From: Hyperoodon ampullatus | Lineage: Eukaryota > Chordata > Mammalia > Artiodactyla > Ziphiidae | Assembly (NCBI GenBank): GCA_949752795.1 | Contig: OX457072.1 | Coordinates: 1,674,001-1,738,000 of the forward strand | Length of the DNA: 64,000 nt | Direction: 5' to 3' | Shown: positions 1 to 11,678 of the stretch, piece by piece | How the letters are laid out: every line of letters starts with the position of its first letter | Position numbering within the stretch: position 1 is the first letter of the stretch | Notes under the pieces: generated by a model | Databases searched by the model: none | The model's input: only the letters and a program-made list of their open reading frames with translations | What the model was told of the DNA's origin: nothing | Translations under genes and position numbers: made by a program

Positions 1-840
1 TGTTCTTCACCTCCAATTATTTTGTCATTTTAAGAACATTATATAAGTGGAATCCTACATTATGTAACTGTATTGGATTGAATTTTCTCAGTCAGCATAA
101 TTCTTTGGTAACTCTTCCTAGTAGTTGCATTTTTCAATTGTTTATCCCTTTTTATTTCCGATAGCAGTCTGATAGTATGGATGTATCACATTTTAAAAAT
201 TCATCCCTTAAAGGACATCCGGGTTGTTCCAGTTAATTCTAAATAAAGATGCAATGAACGTTTTGTATAGATTTTTGTGGGAATGTGCGTTTTCATTTCT
301 TCAGGTAAATGTTCAAGAACTCGAGTACTTGGTTGTGTGATAACAGCATGTTTAGTTTATTGAGAAACAGACACGTTGTTTTGTAGGTGGCTGTACAGTT
401 TTGCATTCCCACCAGCAGGATATGAGCCATCAGTTTCTCTACATCTTTGCCAGAATTGGGAGTTGTTGTTGTCTTTTACTTTACCATTCTTAGAGGTATA
501 AGATATAGGTATGATATATCACTGTGACCTGAATTTGCATATCCTAGTGATGTTCAACATATTTTCATGTGCTTATTTATCACATAAAATCCTCTTTGGT
601 GAAATGTCTCTTTGTCTTTTGACCATTTTGTAGTCGGCTTTGCTTATATATTTTTATTTTTTTTTTTACTGTTGAGATTTGAGAGTTTTATATATATTCA
701 AGAAAAAAGTCCTTTGTCTCAACACACTAGTTTCTATATTCTATTTTCTTTAACTTTTTTCTTTTTGAAATAATTAAAAATTTTTTATTTTTTAATATTC
801 TCTCTATTATATTGTTATATATGCATTCTTTTATTTTGTT
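1..840 (-). mobile_element. L1M LINE fragment, 3' region, antisense
   Basis: This matches the complement of an old L1 3' end: the block around 'AATGGAATCCTACAT', 'TTCCCACCAGCAGG', 'GTGATGTTCAACATATTTTC' and 'AAGTCCTTTGTCT'. It is degenerate and probably continues left of the window. AT-rich sequence at 1261-1600 may be more of the same element beyond the LTR insertion. Confidence 0.75.
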
Positions 841-857
841 TTAGTTATTGCCTAAAC

Positions 858-1255
858 GTTACACCCTATGTCTTAGTCCTTCCAGGCTGCTATAACAAAA
901 TACAGCAGATAATAACAGCAATAAACAACAGAAATTTGTTTCTCACAGTTCTGGATGCTGGAAGTCCTAGATTAAGGCACCTGGATCATGTTCTAGTCCT
1001 CTGATGAAGCCCCTCCCACCCCCACCCCCTTCTTGGTTCATATCTGGTGTCTTCTCACTCTGTCCTCACTTGGTGGGAGGGTCAGGTATCTCTCTGGAAG
1101 CTCTTTTATAAATCACTAACCCCAGTTCACGAGGACTCGCCCCCCATGGCTCTACATCTCCCCAAAGCCCCACCTCTCAATACCATCACGTTGCTCACTA
1201 GGATTTCGAAACATGAATAGGAGGTGGGACCATAGCACCATCCATACATGATTTA
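858..1255 (-). mobile_element. MaLR-type LTR, antisense
   Basis: This has the typical antisense start of MLT1/MST LTRs (TAGTCCTTCCAGGCTGCTATAACA), then 'TTTCTCACAGTTCTGGATGC', 'TGTCCTCACTTGGTGG' and 'CTCTTTTATAAATCACTAA'. It sits between two AT-rich L1-like pieces, which suggests insertion into an older L1. No internal sequence is seen, so it is a solo LTR. Confidence 0.7.
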
Positions 1256-1354
1256 TTAGTGTTTAATGCAATTTATTAATTTTGCCTCTTTCAGAAAATT
1301 CTAGAAACTTAGAACACTTTAACAAATTCCTTTATTTCTTTCTTGTCTTTGGGC

Positions 1355-1390
1355 ATATATATATATAGATAGATAGATAGATAGATAGAT
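1355..1390. repeat. (AT)n(GATA)n microsatellite
   Basis: A short AT run is followed by six uninterrupted GATA units. Confidence 0.9.
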
Positions 1391-1769
1391 TTGAATTATA
1401 TATGTATCTTAAATTCCTCAAGATATTTTATTATTTTCAGCTATTATCAAATGTATCCTACCTTTAATCTTTCTGTTTCTCTTTATTTTTTTCTTTTGTT
1501 TCCATTTTTCTTCTGCTTTAAGAATTTTTGAAATATTTCTGTTAATGGCATTTTTAATGTGTATACTTGCTTTCTTTTGTTTTGATTTTACTTTAAAAAA
1601 TTTATGTAGTTACATAATTTAAAAATGGTTAGCTAAAGCAATTTATGAGAAAAAATAAATTGTATGAATCCAGATGACTTCTTACATTTTTACTCTTATG
1701 GCACCTCAACACATTAACAGCTTTTAGCAGTTGAATTAATTTCACTCAGTAAATATGACAGTAATAAAC

Positions 1770-1995
1770 AGTTATAAACACAGCACTATTCTGAGTGGAT
1801 TGCACAGCAGTTCAGATTGTTCCCACATTCGCTCATAATGTCTATGTAAGAGGTGTTGTGTTTGCTTCTTTCTGTGAAGGAGCTCACGGTCCAGTGGCAG
1901 TTGAAACAGTGAGGGGATGAAAAAGAAAAGATAAATTATTGGCCCAAGATGACAGATATAGAAAATTGTTGAGCTTGGTTTGAAACCTAGGATAT
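1770..1995 (-). mobile_element. Probable MIR SINE
   Basis: The right half resembles the antisense MIR core, 'TTGGCCCAAGATGACA...GAGCTTGGTTTGAAACCTAGG', and the left half has 'AGCACTATTCTGAG'. It is strongly diverged. Confidence 0.5.
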
Positions 1996-2784
1996 TATGT
2001 GCTGGTTGGTTTGGCCAAGGCCCATAATTTTAACTCTGATGATGTGATACGTCTTGTATTTAATGGCAACAAAGTTGTGTTACTGTCATATACTATTATG
2101 TAGCCTGAATTAGAACATCACACTATTTTATCAGTGGTGAGACAGTTTATGTTCATCGTATAGTAATGATTTAGAAGTATATGTCTCATTTCAGTTCTGA
2201 AGTATCAAAATACGGCAGAACGTTGCAGTGTCAGGGAATTAGAGTGGGAAGGTTATGAAGGAGAAGAAAGTGGTTGATGGTATTAACTACAGAATAGAAA
2301 TCTGAATAGACTGAGAAACAGATTAAGCTGAAGGTGACTTTGGCTAGAGTAACTATTGGAGTGAATTGGATAGAAAAACATGTTTGTTATGAGAAGGATA
2401 GTGACGGTAAAGTAAGGGAAACAATGTGTAAGGATATGTCACCCGTAGTGTGATGGGGGATGGGATAGAAAACTCAAGGCGTCTCCTGCTTGTGCTTAGT
2501 GGCCGAGGGGAAGGAGGAGACACAGCGACCCCATTGGGCGCACCATTGCCTTGGCTCTTCCATCGCTCTGTCACAGGTGGTGCTGTGCAGATGTACTGGG
2601 AGTCGCTGAATGGATGGACTTTCCTCCATCTTCACAGACACGCCAGCAGGTCCACCAGGACTTCGCTCTATGTGGAGCCAGAACAATTGTGATTTAAAAA
2701 ATATATTCAACTAAATAACATTAAGATCCTAGTTGATTTCGCCTACTCTGTGAGCCATGCAGTGTCCCCTTGTATATATTTGAA

Positions 2785-3264
2785 AGTAAGATGGCCTTCA
2801 ATAGGGGGATGGATAAATAAACTATGTGCACCCAGATCATAGAATATTATTCAGCCCTAAAAAGAAATGAACTACTGAGCCAAGAAAAGACATGGGAGAA
2901 CCACAGATGCATGTCACTAAGTGAAAGAAGCCAATCTGAAAACCCTACACACTGATTCCAACTATATGACCTTCTGGAAAAGGTGAAACTATGGAGACAG
3001 TAAAAACATCAGTGGTTGCCAGCGGTTGGGAGGTGGAGAGAGACGAAGAGGCAGAGCAGAGATATTTGGGGGCGTGAAAATCCTCTGGATTATGTTATAA
3101 TAACAGACACATGTCATTACATATTCGCCCAAACCCATAAAATGTGGAACACAAGGAGTAAACCCTAATCTAAGCTATGGACCTTGGGTGATATGCCGTG
3201 TCGATGCAGGCTCATTAATTATAACAAAAGTGCAACTCTCTTGTGGGAGATGTTGATCACAGAG

Positions 3265-3299
<35 letters not shown>

Positions 3300-3395
3300 C
3301 AGGAAGTCTATGGGAAATCTCTATACTTTCCCCTCAATGTTGCTATAAACCTAAAACTTCTCTTTACAAAAGTCTTTAAAATGTGAGGTACGCAG
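2785..3395 (+). mobile_element. L1M LINE 3' end
   Basis: This is a sense L1 3'-UTR signature: 'GGATGGATAAATAAACTATG', 'AATATTATTCAGCCCTAAAAA', 'CACTAAGTGAAAGAAGCCAA', 'AACATCAGTGGTTGCCAG' and a terminal 'CTATAAACCTAAAACTTC'. A GT microsatellite interrupts it at 3268-3298. Confidence 0.85.
3268..3298. repeat. (GT)n microsatellite
   Basis: About 15 uninterrupted GT units lie inside the L1 3' end. Confidence 0.97.
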
Positions 3396-3480
3396 GACAA
3401 ATGTTGCCATCTTCATTTTACACAGAGAGAAATTAGAGGTCGGAGAGTTGCATAAAATCAAGGTACTTGCAACACCTCAC
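3395..3480 (-). mobile_element. MIR fragment
   Basis: The pattern 'CTTCATTTTACACAGAGAGAAATTAGAGG' resembles the antisense MIR core. It is short and diverged. Confidence 0.4.
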
Positions 3481-5162
3481 AGATTTTAACTGAAGCGGGA
3501 CAGACGGGCACTGCAGACAAAGAGAACAGTGGGGAAAAGCCTCTGTTGAATAAAAGTTCGGGGCTTGTGACGGATTGGTGAATTTCAGCTTTGGAAAATA
3601 GGTAACAAAATGGTTTGGAAGAGCTTCTGTACAACCTCACCAAACAGTTCAGGTTTTGAGCCTGAACCATAAAAGCTGTGATGAGATGCTGCCCCAAGGT
3701 AGCATCACGAGCAGAAACGATCTGAACTCAGTGAGAAACAGAGCCTATGGCTGGAATCATTAACCTGAGCGGATTTTTTTGTTTGTTTGTTTGCTTGGTT
3801 GTTTGGTTGTTTTAGTTTTTCCTTTCCTTAATCATCTCCCCAAATTGTTAATAACCAGATCAAGAAAAATGGCCCGTTTTTCAAATCCTACTTGAGTCAG
3901 TGCTTTCCTACATGCAGAGAACCACTCTCATGGAGCAATCTTACGTTCATCCTGAGTATTGGGATGCTCTTCTTGCTTCTCTCCTGCCTTCATTAACATT
4001 TCTCCATGTTCTTATCCACCACAGAGGGAACATATTTGTATCATAAAATACAATATGATCCTTTCACTCCAAAGAGTCAGTGTTCCCACGGCCCTGCCTG
4101 ACTCAGGATTAGTTGGAAATGCTGCCACGTGGTTTGCAAAGCTCTCCTTGATCAAGCTTTGCTTTACTGCCACCTTCATGACTCACCGCTGCTCTAGACG
4201 CACATCGCAACGAGCCAAATAGCCCCTGTTTCTCACAACCTCTCACGCCTTCACGCCGCTGATATTTGGCTCCGGAGTAACTACCTCCCACCTAAAATGT
4301 GCACTTTCTCTCCTCTGCCACGTCAGCCATTCATCCAGTTGGATCCAAAAACCAGGAGCAATGTGGAGTCTGGCTGCTCCCTCACATTCTGTAAAAGGCA
4401 GCAATCACTGACCCGCAGACTTTCTAACGCCTTTATCAATCCCGTGAGCTAACTGTTTTATGTTCACTCTCACTAACACATGTGTATTTCGATCCCACGT
4501 CATCTCACAGCTGCCAGGTCCCCTACACGGTGTGACAGGACCGCCCACTCCACGCAAATCTGACCATGGGAGGCCTCCACGGAGGTTCAGCCATGGGTCC
4601 CGTGGGCTCTAAGCTCCTTCTGTGATGGTCACACCCTCCTCCTCCGAGCCTGCCTGCTTCCCCGTGATGTCCCCCCTCCCTTTCCTGGACAAGGCCATCT
4701 AGCCACTCCAAACCTGTATAGTTGAGTCTCCACAGCTCTCACTTCTCCTGCTTGAAATGCCTTCTCCGACTCACTCCTCCGACTCACTCCTCACAAATTC
4801 AGCATCTCCGACACGTGCCTTCATGTGGCATACGGTGGACAGTGAGTCAAAACATGAATAACTCAGTTGTATTCATAAGAAATGTATGTGTTTTCATGTA
4901 AACGCATATTATATTGAAAATTATTTATGAATATTTTTAGTGAGCAGTCTATTTTTCATACAAAGAAAGACTAAGTTTGTATTTTAAATGAATAAAACTA
5001 CTCTGAAACTCAGCAACATTTGAGAATAACTTTTGCTGCCAGAGTTGTGATCAAGAATCCTTAGAAAAATAGAAAAAATGATATTGAGCAGAAAGTGGAA
5101 AAATAATCTGCACTCAAAAGTTCAGATTTTCTAACTGTAATCATGTCACTGCTTTTTTCAGC

Positions 5163-5455
5163 CAGTGTGTGTATGTTTGTATCTGTGTGTGTGCGTGTGT
5201 GTGTATCTCTGTGTGTGCGTGTGTGTGTATCTGTGTGTGTGTTTGTATCTGTGTGTGTGTATCTGTGTGTGTGTGTATCTGTGTGTGTGTTGGTATCTGT
5301 GTGTGTGTATCTGTGTGTGTGTGTATCTGTGCATGCATGTTTGTATCTGTGTGTGTGCGTGTGTGTGTATCTCTGTGTGTGCGTGTGTGTGTATCTGTGT
5401 GTGTGTTTGTATCTGTGTGTGTGTATCTGTGTGTGTGTGTATCTGTGTGTGTGTA
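5163..5455. repeat. GT-rich minisatellite with internal duplication
   Basis: The array is built of variants of GTATCTGTGTGTGTGT, with GCG and TTTG interruptions. A 118-bp stretch at 5173-5290 is repeated without mismatch at 5337-5454, a 164-bp offset. Long open frames on both strands here are artefacts of the repeat. Confidence 0.97.
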
Positions 5456-5829
5456 CAAAGAATCATAATTTAGTCTGAGAATACTCAAGACTACTACAGA
5501 TATTGTTAAAGTTTAACGTTTCCCAGTACTACAATACTAACTTAATGGGTAATGTAGTTTATTGATTTCAGAGAGTATATGATCAAATAAGATAAAACAA
5601 ATACTTTTTTTTTTTTACAATTACTGATTATCTTGACCCAAAGAACTACGTTTTCTAAAAGCTGCAAATACAGCCACAGCACTGCAGTTCTTGCCAAGTG
5701 CTGGGTGACACATTCTTGCAAAACTCTCACAAATATCGTATCAAGACCACACATTAATGTCTCATTCAGGGAGCTTCAGTGATTAGTGAAAGTATTGGGG
5801 TCCCACCAGTTACTCCATAAATCCGTGAA

Positions 5830-5960
5830 GTATATTTTTCTCATTTTCTGTTAGGGGAAATTGAGGTGCAACTAAGTGGACTAATTTGCCAATATTCTTA
5901 TTTATTCAATAGCAGAGGCAGAAATAGGACCCAGGCTATAATCTTTATGACCAATTTATT
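5830..5960 (-). mobile_element. MIR SINE fragment
   Basis: Antisense MIR core features are 'GGGGAAATTGAGGTGCAACTA', followed by 'AGCAGAGGCAGAAATAGGACCCAGGC'-like sequence. Confidence 0.55.
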
Positions 5961-7828
5961 TTGTAAGAGGTTGTATGTAAGCAAATAAACTGTTCAAATG
6001 CTTCAGTTATATTCATGAAAGGGTTTCCAACAAATCAACCTGAAAAGTGGAAACAGAATGTAAAAATCGATACATATTAGTATATAAGCCCGGGTTTATA
6101 TAAGGTTAGTCCTTTAGAATCATTCCATGTGGAGACTGTGTAGCATGTGTGGTTACATAGACTGCAGATTTCCTCTAAGTACATTAACTCTAATCAGCTA
6201 AAAATATACAGCTGCCACGATTCATTTAAAGCAGAGAGTACAAATATGTTCAAGACATGCTTTAATGTACGGTGCATGAAGCAATGGTTATGATAATCAG
6301 CAGAGAGAAATGTATGTTACGAACTCAAATTAGTTCTCATTTTCCATGGATAGTTGAGTTTCTCTCTGGATATTTTAAATGTCTTACTCACTCTTGAATA
6401 TCAGAATTAAAGTTAAGAAAGTCACGTGAAGTTGCAGTATTCTTTTTGTGCTGTGCATATTTTTTCTTGTCACAAATTCAAAAAAAAATTATTTCAAAGA
6501 GACAGACAATAGTTGTCCCCTCTCAGGCTTTTCATGTATTTTTAAGAGCAAACAAAAAAGAATATTTGAACACTTCCCTGTAATCATTTGAAAGTCCTGG
6601 TCAAGGCTGTCGGAACAAGCTTCTCTGAAAACATTAATAATGCAGATGCAGAGAGCCGTAGGTGTGAAAGTCTCTGCCACGTGTCCGGTTCTGAACTCTG
6701 GACCAGTCTTATGGGACAAGAGAGTGACACAGGCCTCCTGATGAAGCTGGGCTAGAGAAATGTTGCTTGGGGTGTCTTTGTTTGCAGAAATGAAATCATG
6801 TGTAATATCCACAAACTCCTACTTGCAAAATTCAGAAGAGATAAAAAAAGGAATTTAATTGGAGAAAAATATATAAATGTACACTATTTACATAGCATTT
6901 TGAATACTGAACTACACAGTTTTTCTACTGCTTCAGAAATGGCTGAGATTTAAAGATAGTTTGTGCATTCTCTAAAGTGTATTGTGTTGCACCACAGAGG
7001 CATTTGGCTACTTTCCATTCATTTGGGGATTTTTATCCATTCCTCTCCATTAAGCTTGTATTGAAACATGCAAGAACTTGAAACAGGAAGATAAAAGTAA
7101 ATAATGAAAGCTGTAGGAAGCTGCTTTAAACTCAACAGCACTTTTGTAGACCATTTAGGATGGCATCACTGAATGTTCTCTAACAACAGCAAAAACTCAG
7201 TGCAAGACCATAGAGATATTTAGGCTGGCTGTGGCATTTTAAGGAAAGTTTATTTGTTACTGAAATGTGAACATCCACATAAATTTCAAGCGTGAGTATT
7301 TAGACGTGGAGAAGAACTATGAACCTCTTGTCCAAAACCATCTTAGAGAAGATGAGGAACAACTGGTTTAACAGCTGACAAAGTGCTTCAGCACATGACA
7401 ACAAAAGATTTTATATGATGCTCGGTATCTGTGCGTGTGGTTTTTGTGTGATCTTTCCACTGTACCTCAAAAATGCATTGAAAAGTGTCAAGAGGAGTTG
7501 ATGGTTGCCAAAATAATGGATAAACATCTATGTATAACTTTATGGCACACTGGAGAAAGAATCCCTCTCAAATGTCTTAGATATGCATCTCAAAGATTCT
7601 CCAAATGTATCTGAATCTCAAGATGCTCTGTAGTCATTCAAAGTTGTGTGTTGTCTGGGTTCATCTGTAGTGTTGCATTTAAAAACAGATTTTTTAAAAA
7701 GGGAAGTAAGCAGATATGAATTTGAAGCTGTTGTTTGAAAGAAGAGCTTATGAACGCATAACTGTTTCAAGTCTCAAACAGACAAATGAGACGATGTTTT
7801 GATCTCATTTGTTCTGACATCTCCGCAG

Positions 7829-7958
7829 GCAGAACGCTTTTCAAGTCATCGCCGTGGACGGGGTCTGCAGCGGGATCATCCAGTGCCTCTCTGCTGAGGA
7901 CTGTGGCGAGTGGCTGCATGCCGTAGCAACCAACATTTCCAGCCTCACAAAGCACAAC
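7829..7958 (+). CDS. SNTG1: Gamma-1-syntrophin exon: end of first PH domain
   Basis: This is an internal coding exon of a gamma-syntrophin, a cytoplasmic scaffold of the dystrophin-associated complex; gamma-1 is mainly neuronal. The first base completes a split codon, followed by 43 codons beginning QNAFQVIAVDGV and ending TNISSLTKHN. The EWL motif carries the tryptophan expected in the C-terminal helix of a PH domain, so the exon closes the first PH domain, which in syntrophins is split by the PDZ domain. The acceptor is CCGCAG, ending at 7828, and the donor is GTAAGT at 7959. A second AG four bases downstream would start the exon at 7833; I prefer 7829 because gamma-1 proteins read R-Q-N-A-F here, which needs the extra G plus the CAG codon. 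The sequence fits gamma-1 better than gamma-2, from remembered family sequence rather than an alignment. The exon is clearly GC-richer than its flanks. The upstream exon is not in the window. Confidence 0.93.
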
Positions 7959-8859
7959 GTAAGTAGTGACTCAGGGAGCTCCTGGCCAGTTCCTCAGCCT
8001 TGGTGAATTTCTTCAGTACATACATAACTTTGCATCAGCTGCTTGGTGTTCTTCTAAGAATGGAGCACTGCACACCCATCATAAAAACTACTGTGCAATG
8101 TTTAAAGAAAATCACTCTGTCTTGAGAGTTTTAGTCCAATGTATCAGCTCAACAGTACTGACCCCTAAGTTTCCATTCACAAACATTGTAACATCTACAT
8201 TAGTGAAATAACTGAAAATAGACATTTAGCATGTGAGCACTAAAATATCTATTATCTGTATCTATACACATCATCCATCTATCTTTGTCTGTATATCTAT
8301 CTATATATGCATCTATCTAGATATCTTTACATCGCTTCTCCCTCTGGTTCCTCTGGAGAGCCCCAAAATTTAGAGTATTAACTTGAAGCAAGTATTGTTG
8401 GTTACAACCCATGAATCTTAACCTTCACAGATCTACTCAAGTACGGGAGCTGGTTTAGGCTTTAGCTGGGACCCAGCCCCCTAACCCATGGCTCCTGCCA
8501 CCCCTCTCCTTCCACGGGGTAAGGGAGTAGTATAAGTAAAGTGAGTGGGCTTCTGTGCAAGCACGGCTCTAACGCGAGTCTCTCTGAAGAGTCATCTTCC
8601 ATTGTTTAGTTTGCTGCCACCTTGGATAATGGTAAAATAAGATCAAAATAGTTTTGTCAAAATATTTTTAACCTGTATATTCAACGATCTAGGAAAAAAC
8701 GTTTTCAGACAACAAATATAATTGCGTTGTTTTTTTGCCTTGGGTTTTGTGGGGAGTTTTGTCAGTCTGAAACCTCTTGTCATTTTTGGCGATTCCAATA
8801 TGATGACACCACCAGATCAGCAGAGACTGAATCTTGGATGGGCGCTCTTGCCCAAACCA

Positions 8860-9230
8860 GATGTGCCCTGGTGATATTAGCCTGGATTATCCAGGAGGGT
8901 CCAGTGTAATCACTAGAGTCTTTAAAAGTGGAAGTAATAGGAAAACGAGAGGACTAGGGAGATGGCAGCATGGGGAGGGGGAGGGCTGACACTGCTGGCT
9001 CTGAAGATGGGGAGGGACCAGGACCCCCAAGAGAGCAGGAGGCCAGGGGAAGCTACCCAAGACAAGGGGACACTGCCCCTCCAGACAGAGACCATCCTGC
9101 CCTCCCCTGATCTTATCCCAGAGAGGCCCATTGAGGCTTCTGACCTACAGAACTGCAGGATCACGGATTAGTGTCTCTTTTAAAGCACTGTTTGTGGTAA
9201 TTTATTTCAATAATAGAAAACGAATATAGC
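8860..9230 (+). mobile_element. MaLR-type solo LTR
   Basis: Sense features are 'CTGGATTATCCAGGAGGGTCC', 'AGTGTAATCACTAGAGTC', 'TTCTGACCTACAGAACTGCAG', a 'GTTTGTGGTAATTTATTTC' tail and a terminal 'GAAAACGAATATAGC'. The 5' edge is uncertain. Open frames on both strands at 8922-9171 lie inside this LTR and are not genes. Confidence 0.75.
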
Positions 9231-10511
9231 ACCTATTTATCTTCAAAATAAATCCATTGGATTTTTTTCACTTAATCTAAATCTCATGGTTTAATCTGAA
9301 AATCGTAGTTTTACTCTTTCACATTTAACTTTTTCAGAATAACCATGAAATGCACTTGCATATAAGAGAAAACAACCTAATATTTGTATTATTAGTTTGT
9401 CCATGTGCAAAGCAGCCTACAATATTATCTCAGTCCCTAGACCCTTTCAAAATAACTTGTTTGTAATAATATCACAAGAAAAGTCATCATAATTGCTGAG
9501 CTAAAGCCACCTGAACAGGGGCTGTCTTTGGAGTGGGAAGGGTCTGTGTGTCTCAGTGCCTTGGTGGGCTGGGCAGGGCTGGGAGCCTTCAAATACCACA
9601 GAACGTGGGAGGGAGAAAGGGCAAGAAGCAAGTGAAGGAAGATGGAAGTATAGCTCCGAACACACTATTGTTTGATCAAAGGGAATTTAAGCTGATGCTT
9701 TTTGCAGAGGTATGGTTGCCATGGGGAAAGCATGGCTGCAGTGTCAGGGACTCGGTGTGGAGCCTTGGTCTCTACTCAGCAGCTCTGGGACTGGGCTTCG
9801 TGGTCCCCTTCGTCAGCGGGCACAGTTAGCTTCAGCCACTGTGAGGGTTAAATGAAAAAGTGCTTTAGACATCCTGGCCCTTAAATGATGCTGAAACATT
9901 TGCACTTTTTCTTCTCTCCAGCTGCACTCTAAATTAAATGATTTAATCCATAAACCACCAATAAATGGCCATATCGATTTGCTTATTGTATGTGAGGTTG
10001 CACATCTTTGTCTTGTCCAGTTGTCATTTGAGATTCTTCATCCCCTGAAAGATGGTTGTTTGGATAACAATGCTGATAAAACGGGACAAGATGAGTTAAA
10101 TGTCTAGTAGTGAGTAGACCATTTAGCAGCTATATTTCTGGCGGCCACAGATCTACCCCTCAGTTCCCTCATCTTTAAAAGAGACAGAGGGAAGACGATA
10201 AAAGACAAAGCTGTCTTTCAGCCAGCATTTCATGAATCTCACCTTTCCAGCCACTCTTTACTGCTCCAGCACTAAAATCAATCCTGAATGATAAGCAGAG
10301 AGAATTTCATGCAACATTTCTACTAAGGTTACCTACTAACATAAAGGGATCTCTTCTAGTCTAAATTCTTCCATATATATCCTCTGCATGCATTTCCTTT
10401 ATTGGAATGGAGTATGCTGCTTGAAATGTATCACTTGTGTGTGTGTGTGTGTATGTGCGCACGTGCAGACAGATATAAATATATATGTATATGTAATATG
10501 CCTCTATTCTT

Positions 10512-10881
10512 TTTTAAAAGATTTATTTATTGTTTATTTATTTATTTTATTTATTTTTGGCTGTGTGGGGTCTTAGTTGCGGCATGCAGGATATTTTTGG
10601 CGGCGCGCGGGATCTTCATTGTGGTGCGCGGGCATCTCTCTAGTTGTGGCGTGCGGGTTTTCTCTCTCTAGTTGTGGCGCACAGGCTCCAGGGTGCGTGG
10701 GCTCTGTAGTTTGTGGCACGCGAACTCTAGTTGAGGCAAATGAGCTCAGTAATTGTGGCACGCGCACGTGGGCTTAGTTGCCCCAAGGCACTTGGGATCT
10801 TAGTTCCCCGACCAGGGATCGAACCCATGTCCCCTGCACTGCAAGCTGATTCTTTACCACTGGACCACCAGGGAAGTCCCA
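10512..10881 (-). mobile_element. CHR-type SINE, long form
   Basis: This is a tRNA-derived cetartiodactyl SINE in reverse: an AT-rich tail on the left, then repeated 'TAGTTGTGGCGCACAGGC' modules, then the tRNA-like head ending 'CACCAGGGAAGTCCC'. Flanking target-site duplications differ at one of 14 bases (ATGCCTCTATTCTT at 10498-10511 and ATGCTTCTATTCTT at 10882-10895). Confidence 0.95.
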
Positions 10882-11638
10882 ATGCTTCTATTCTTAGTGT
10901 TTCAATGAAAATTACTGTGATCTTAAATAAGAATGATTGCATATATGAGATTTTCAAACTACATAATTCATATTTTATTACGTGAAAGAGAATAGACTCT
11001 TTCCCCCAAATGTTTGTATCAATTGAGAATGCTTTCAATGACAAATTAGAGAAACCCTAGATACTGATAAGAGTAAAGAGTTGGGTTTTTCCCCAAATGA
11101 AAAGAATTGTGGATGGTGGCATCTGCTGGAAACCGCCATCCACCCAGGACCCATCCTCTGCCTACACACATTATTGCCACTATTATCCTCTACCTTTAGA
11201 GTGTTGGCTTTTACCTTATGTTTGCCACCTCATGGTGACATAAGGGCTGCAACAGTTCCAAACATCACTTCAGTGTTCAGAACAGGAAAGAAAGGGAAGA
11301 AGGATAAGTAGCGGCAGCTACATCTCTCCCCTTTCATCAAGACAAGAGAAAATTTCCCAGAAACCCTTTAGTGAACTAATAATGCTCACTTCTCCTCCTG
11401 AACTCAGCCCCATGTCGATTCTGAGGGGTGGGTGGCTGGAGAGTGGGGGGGCTAGTCTCTGCCTTTTCTAGTGTTTGTAGTGGGAAAACCAAGAAAAGAA
11501 GATTGTGAATGGCTTCTGAGTCAGATAACCAACAATATCTACTACACTGCTTAATACTAAAAACTTATTAATTCTAAAAATAATGCAGGAACAACCAACA
11601 CCCCTGTGCTTTTTGTGGAATGATCACAGTCCTTCAGG

Positions 11639-11641
<3 letters not shown>

Positions 11642-11677
<36 letters not shown>
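11642..11677. repeat. (CA)n microsatellite
   Basis: There are about 18 uninterrupted CA units. Confidence 0.97.

Positions 11678-11678
<1 letters not shown>

Larger units (their letters stand above)
1..7828 (+). other. SNTG1: SNTG1 intron, 3' part (upstream exon outside window)
   Basis: This is non-coding intron ending at the acceptor at 7828. It holds an L1M fragment (1-840), a MaLR LTR (858-1255), MIR pieces, an L1M 3' end (2785-3395), and a GT minisatellite (5163-5455). In 3480-5160 I recognise only a 13-bp tandem duplication (TCCGACTCACTCC, 4765-4790) in pyrimidine-rich DNA. In 5970-7828 I recognise no repeat or gene. I found no reading frame matching the residues expected just upstream of the 7829 exon. 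Confidence 0.85.

Noticed and set aside
2450..2692. A coding-looking plus-strand frame with a possible acceptor near 2577, considered as an upstream SNTG1 exon
   Set aside because: The peptide does not match any part of a syntrophin, and it ends in TGA without a donor in frame.
5141..5488. Open frames of about 100 residues on both strands
   Set aside because: They are translations of the GT minisatellite (alternating C/V or T/H residues) and occur in several frames at once.
7262..7613. A stretch that reads like protein in one frame, considered as a processed pseudogene
   Set aside because: It has several in-frame stops, I recognise no parent gene, and a 76-codon open run is not unusual by chance across this window. 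A translated search would settle it.
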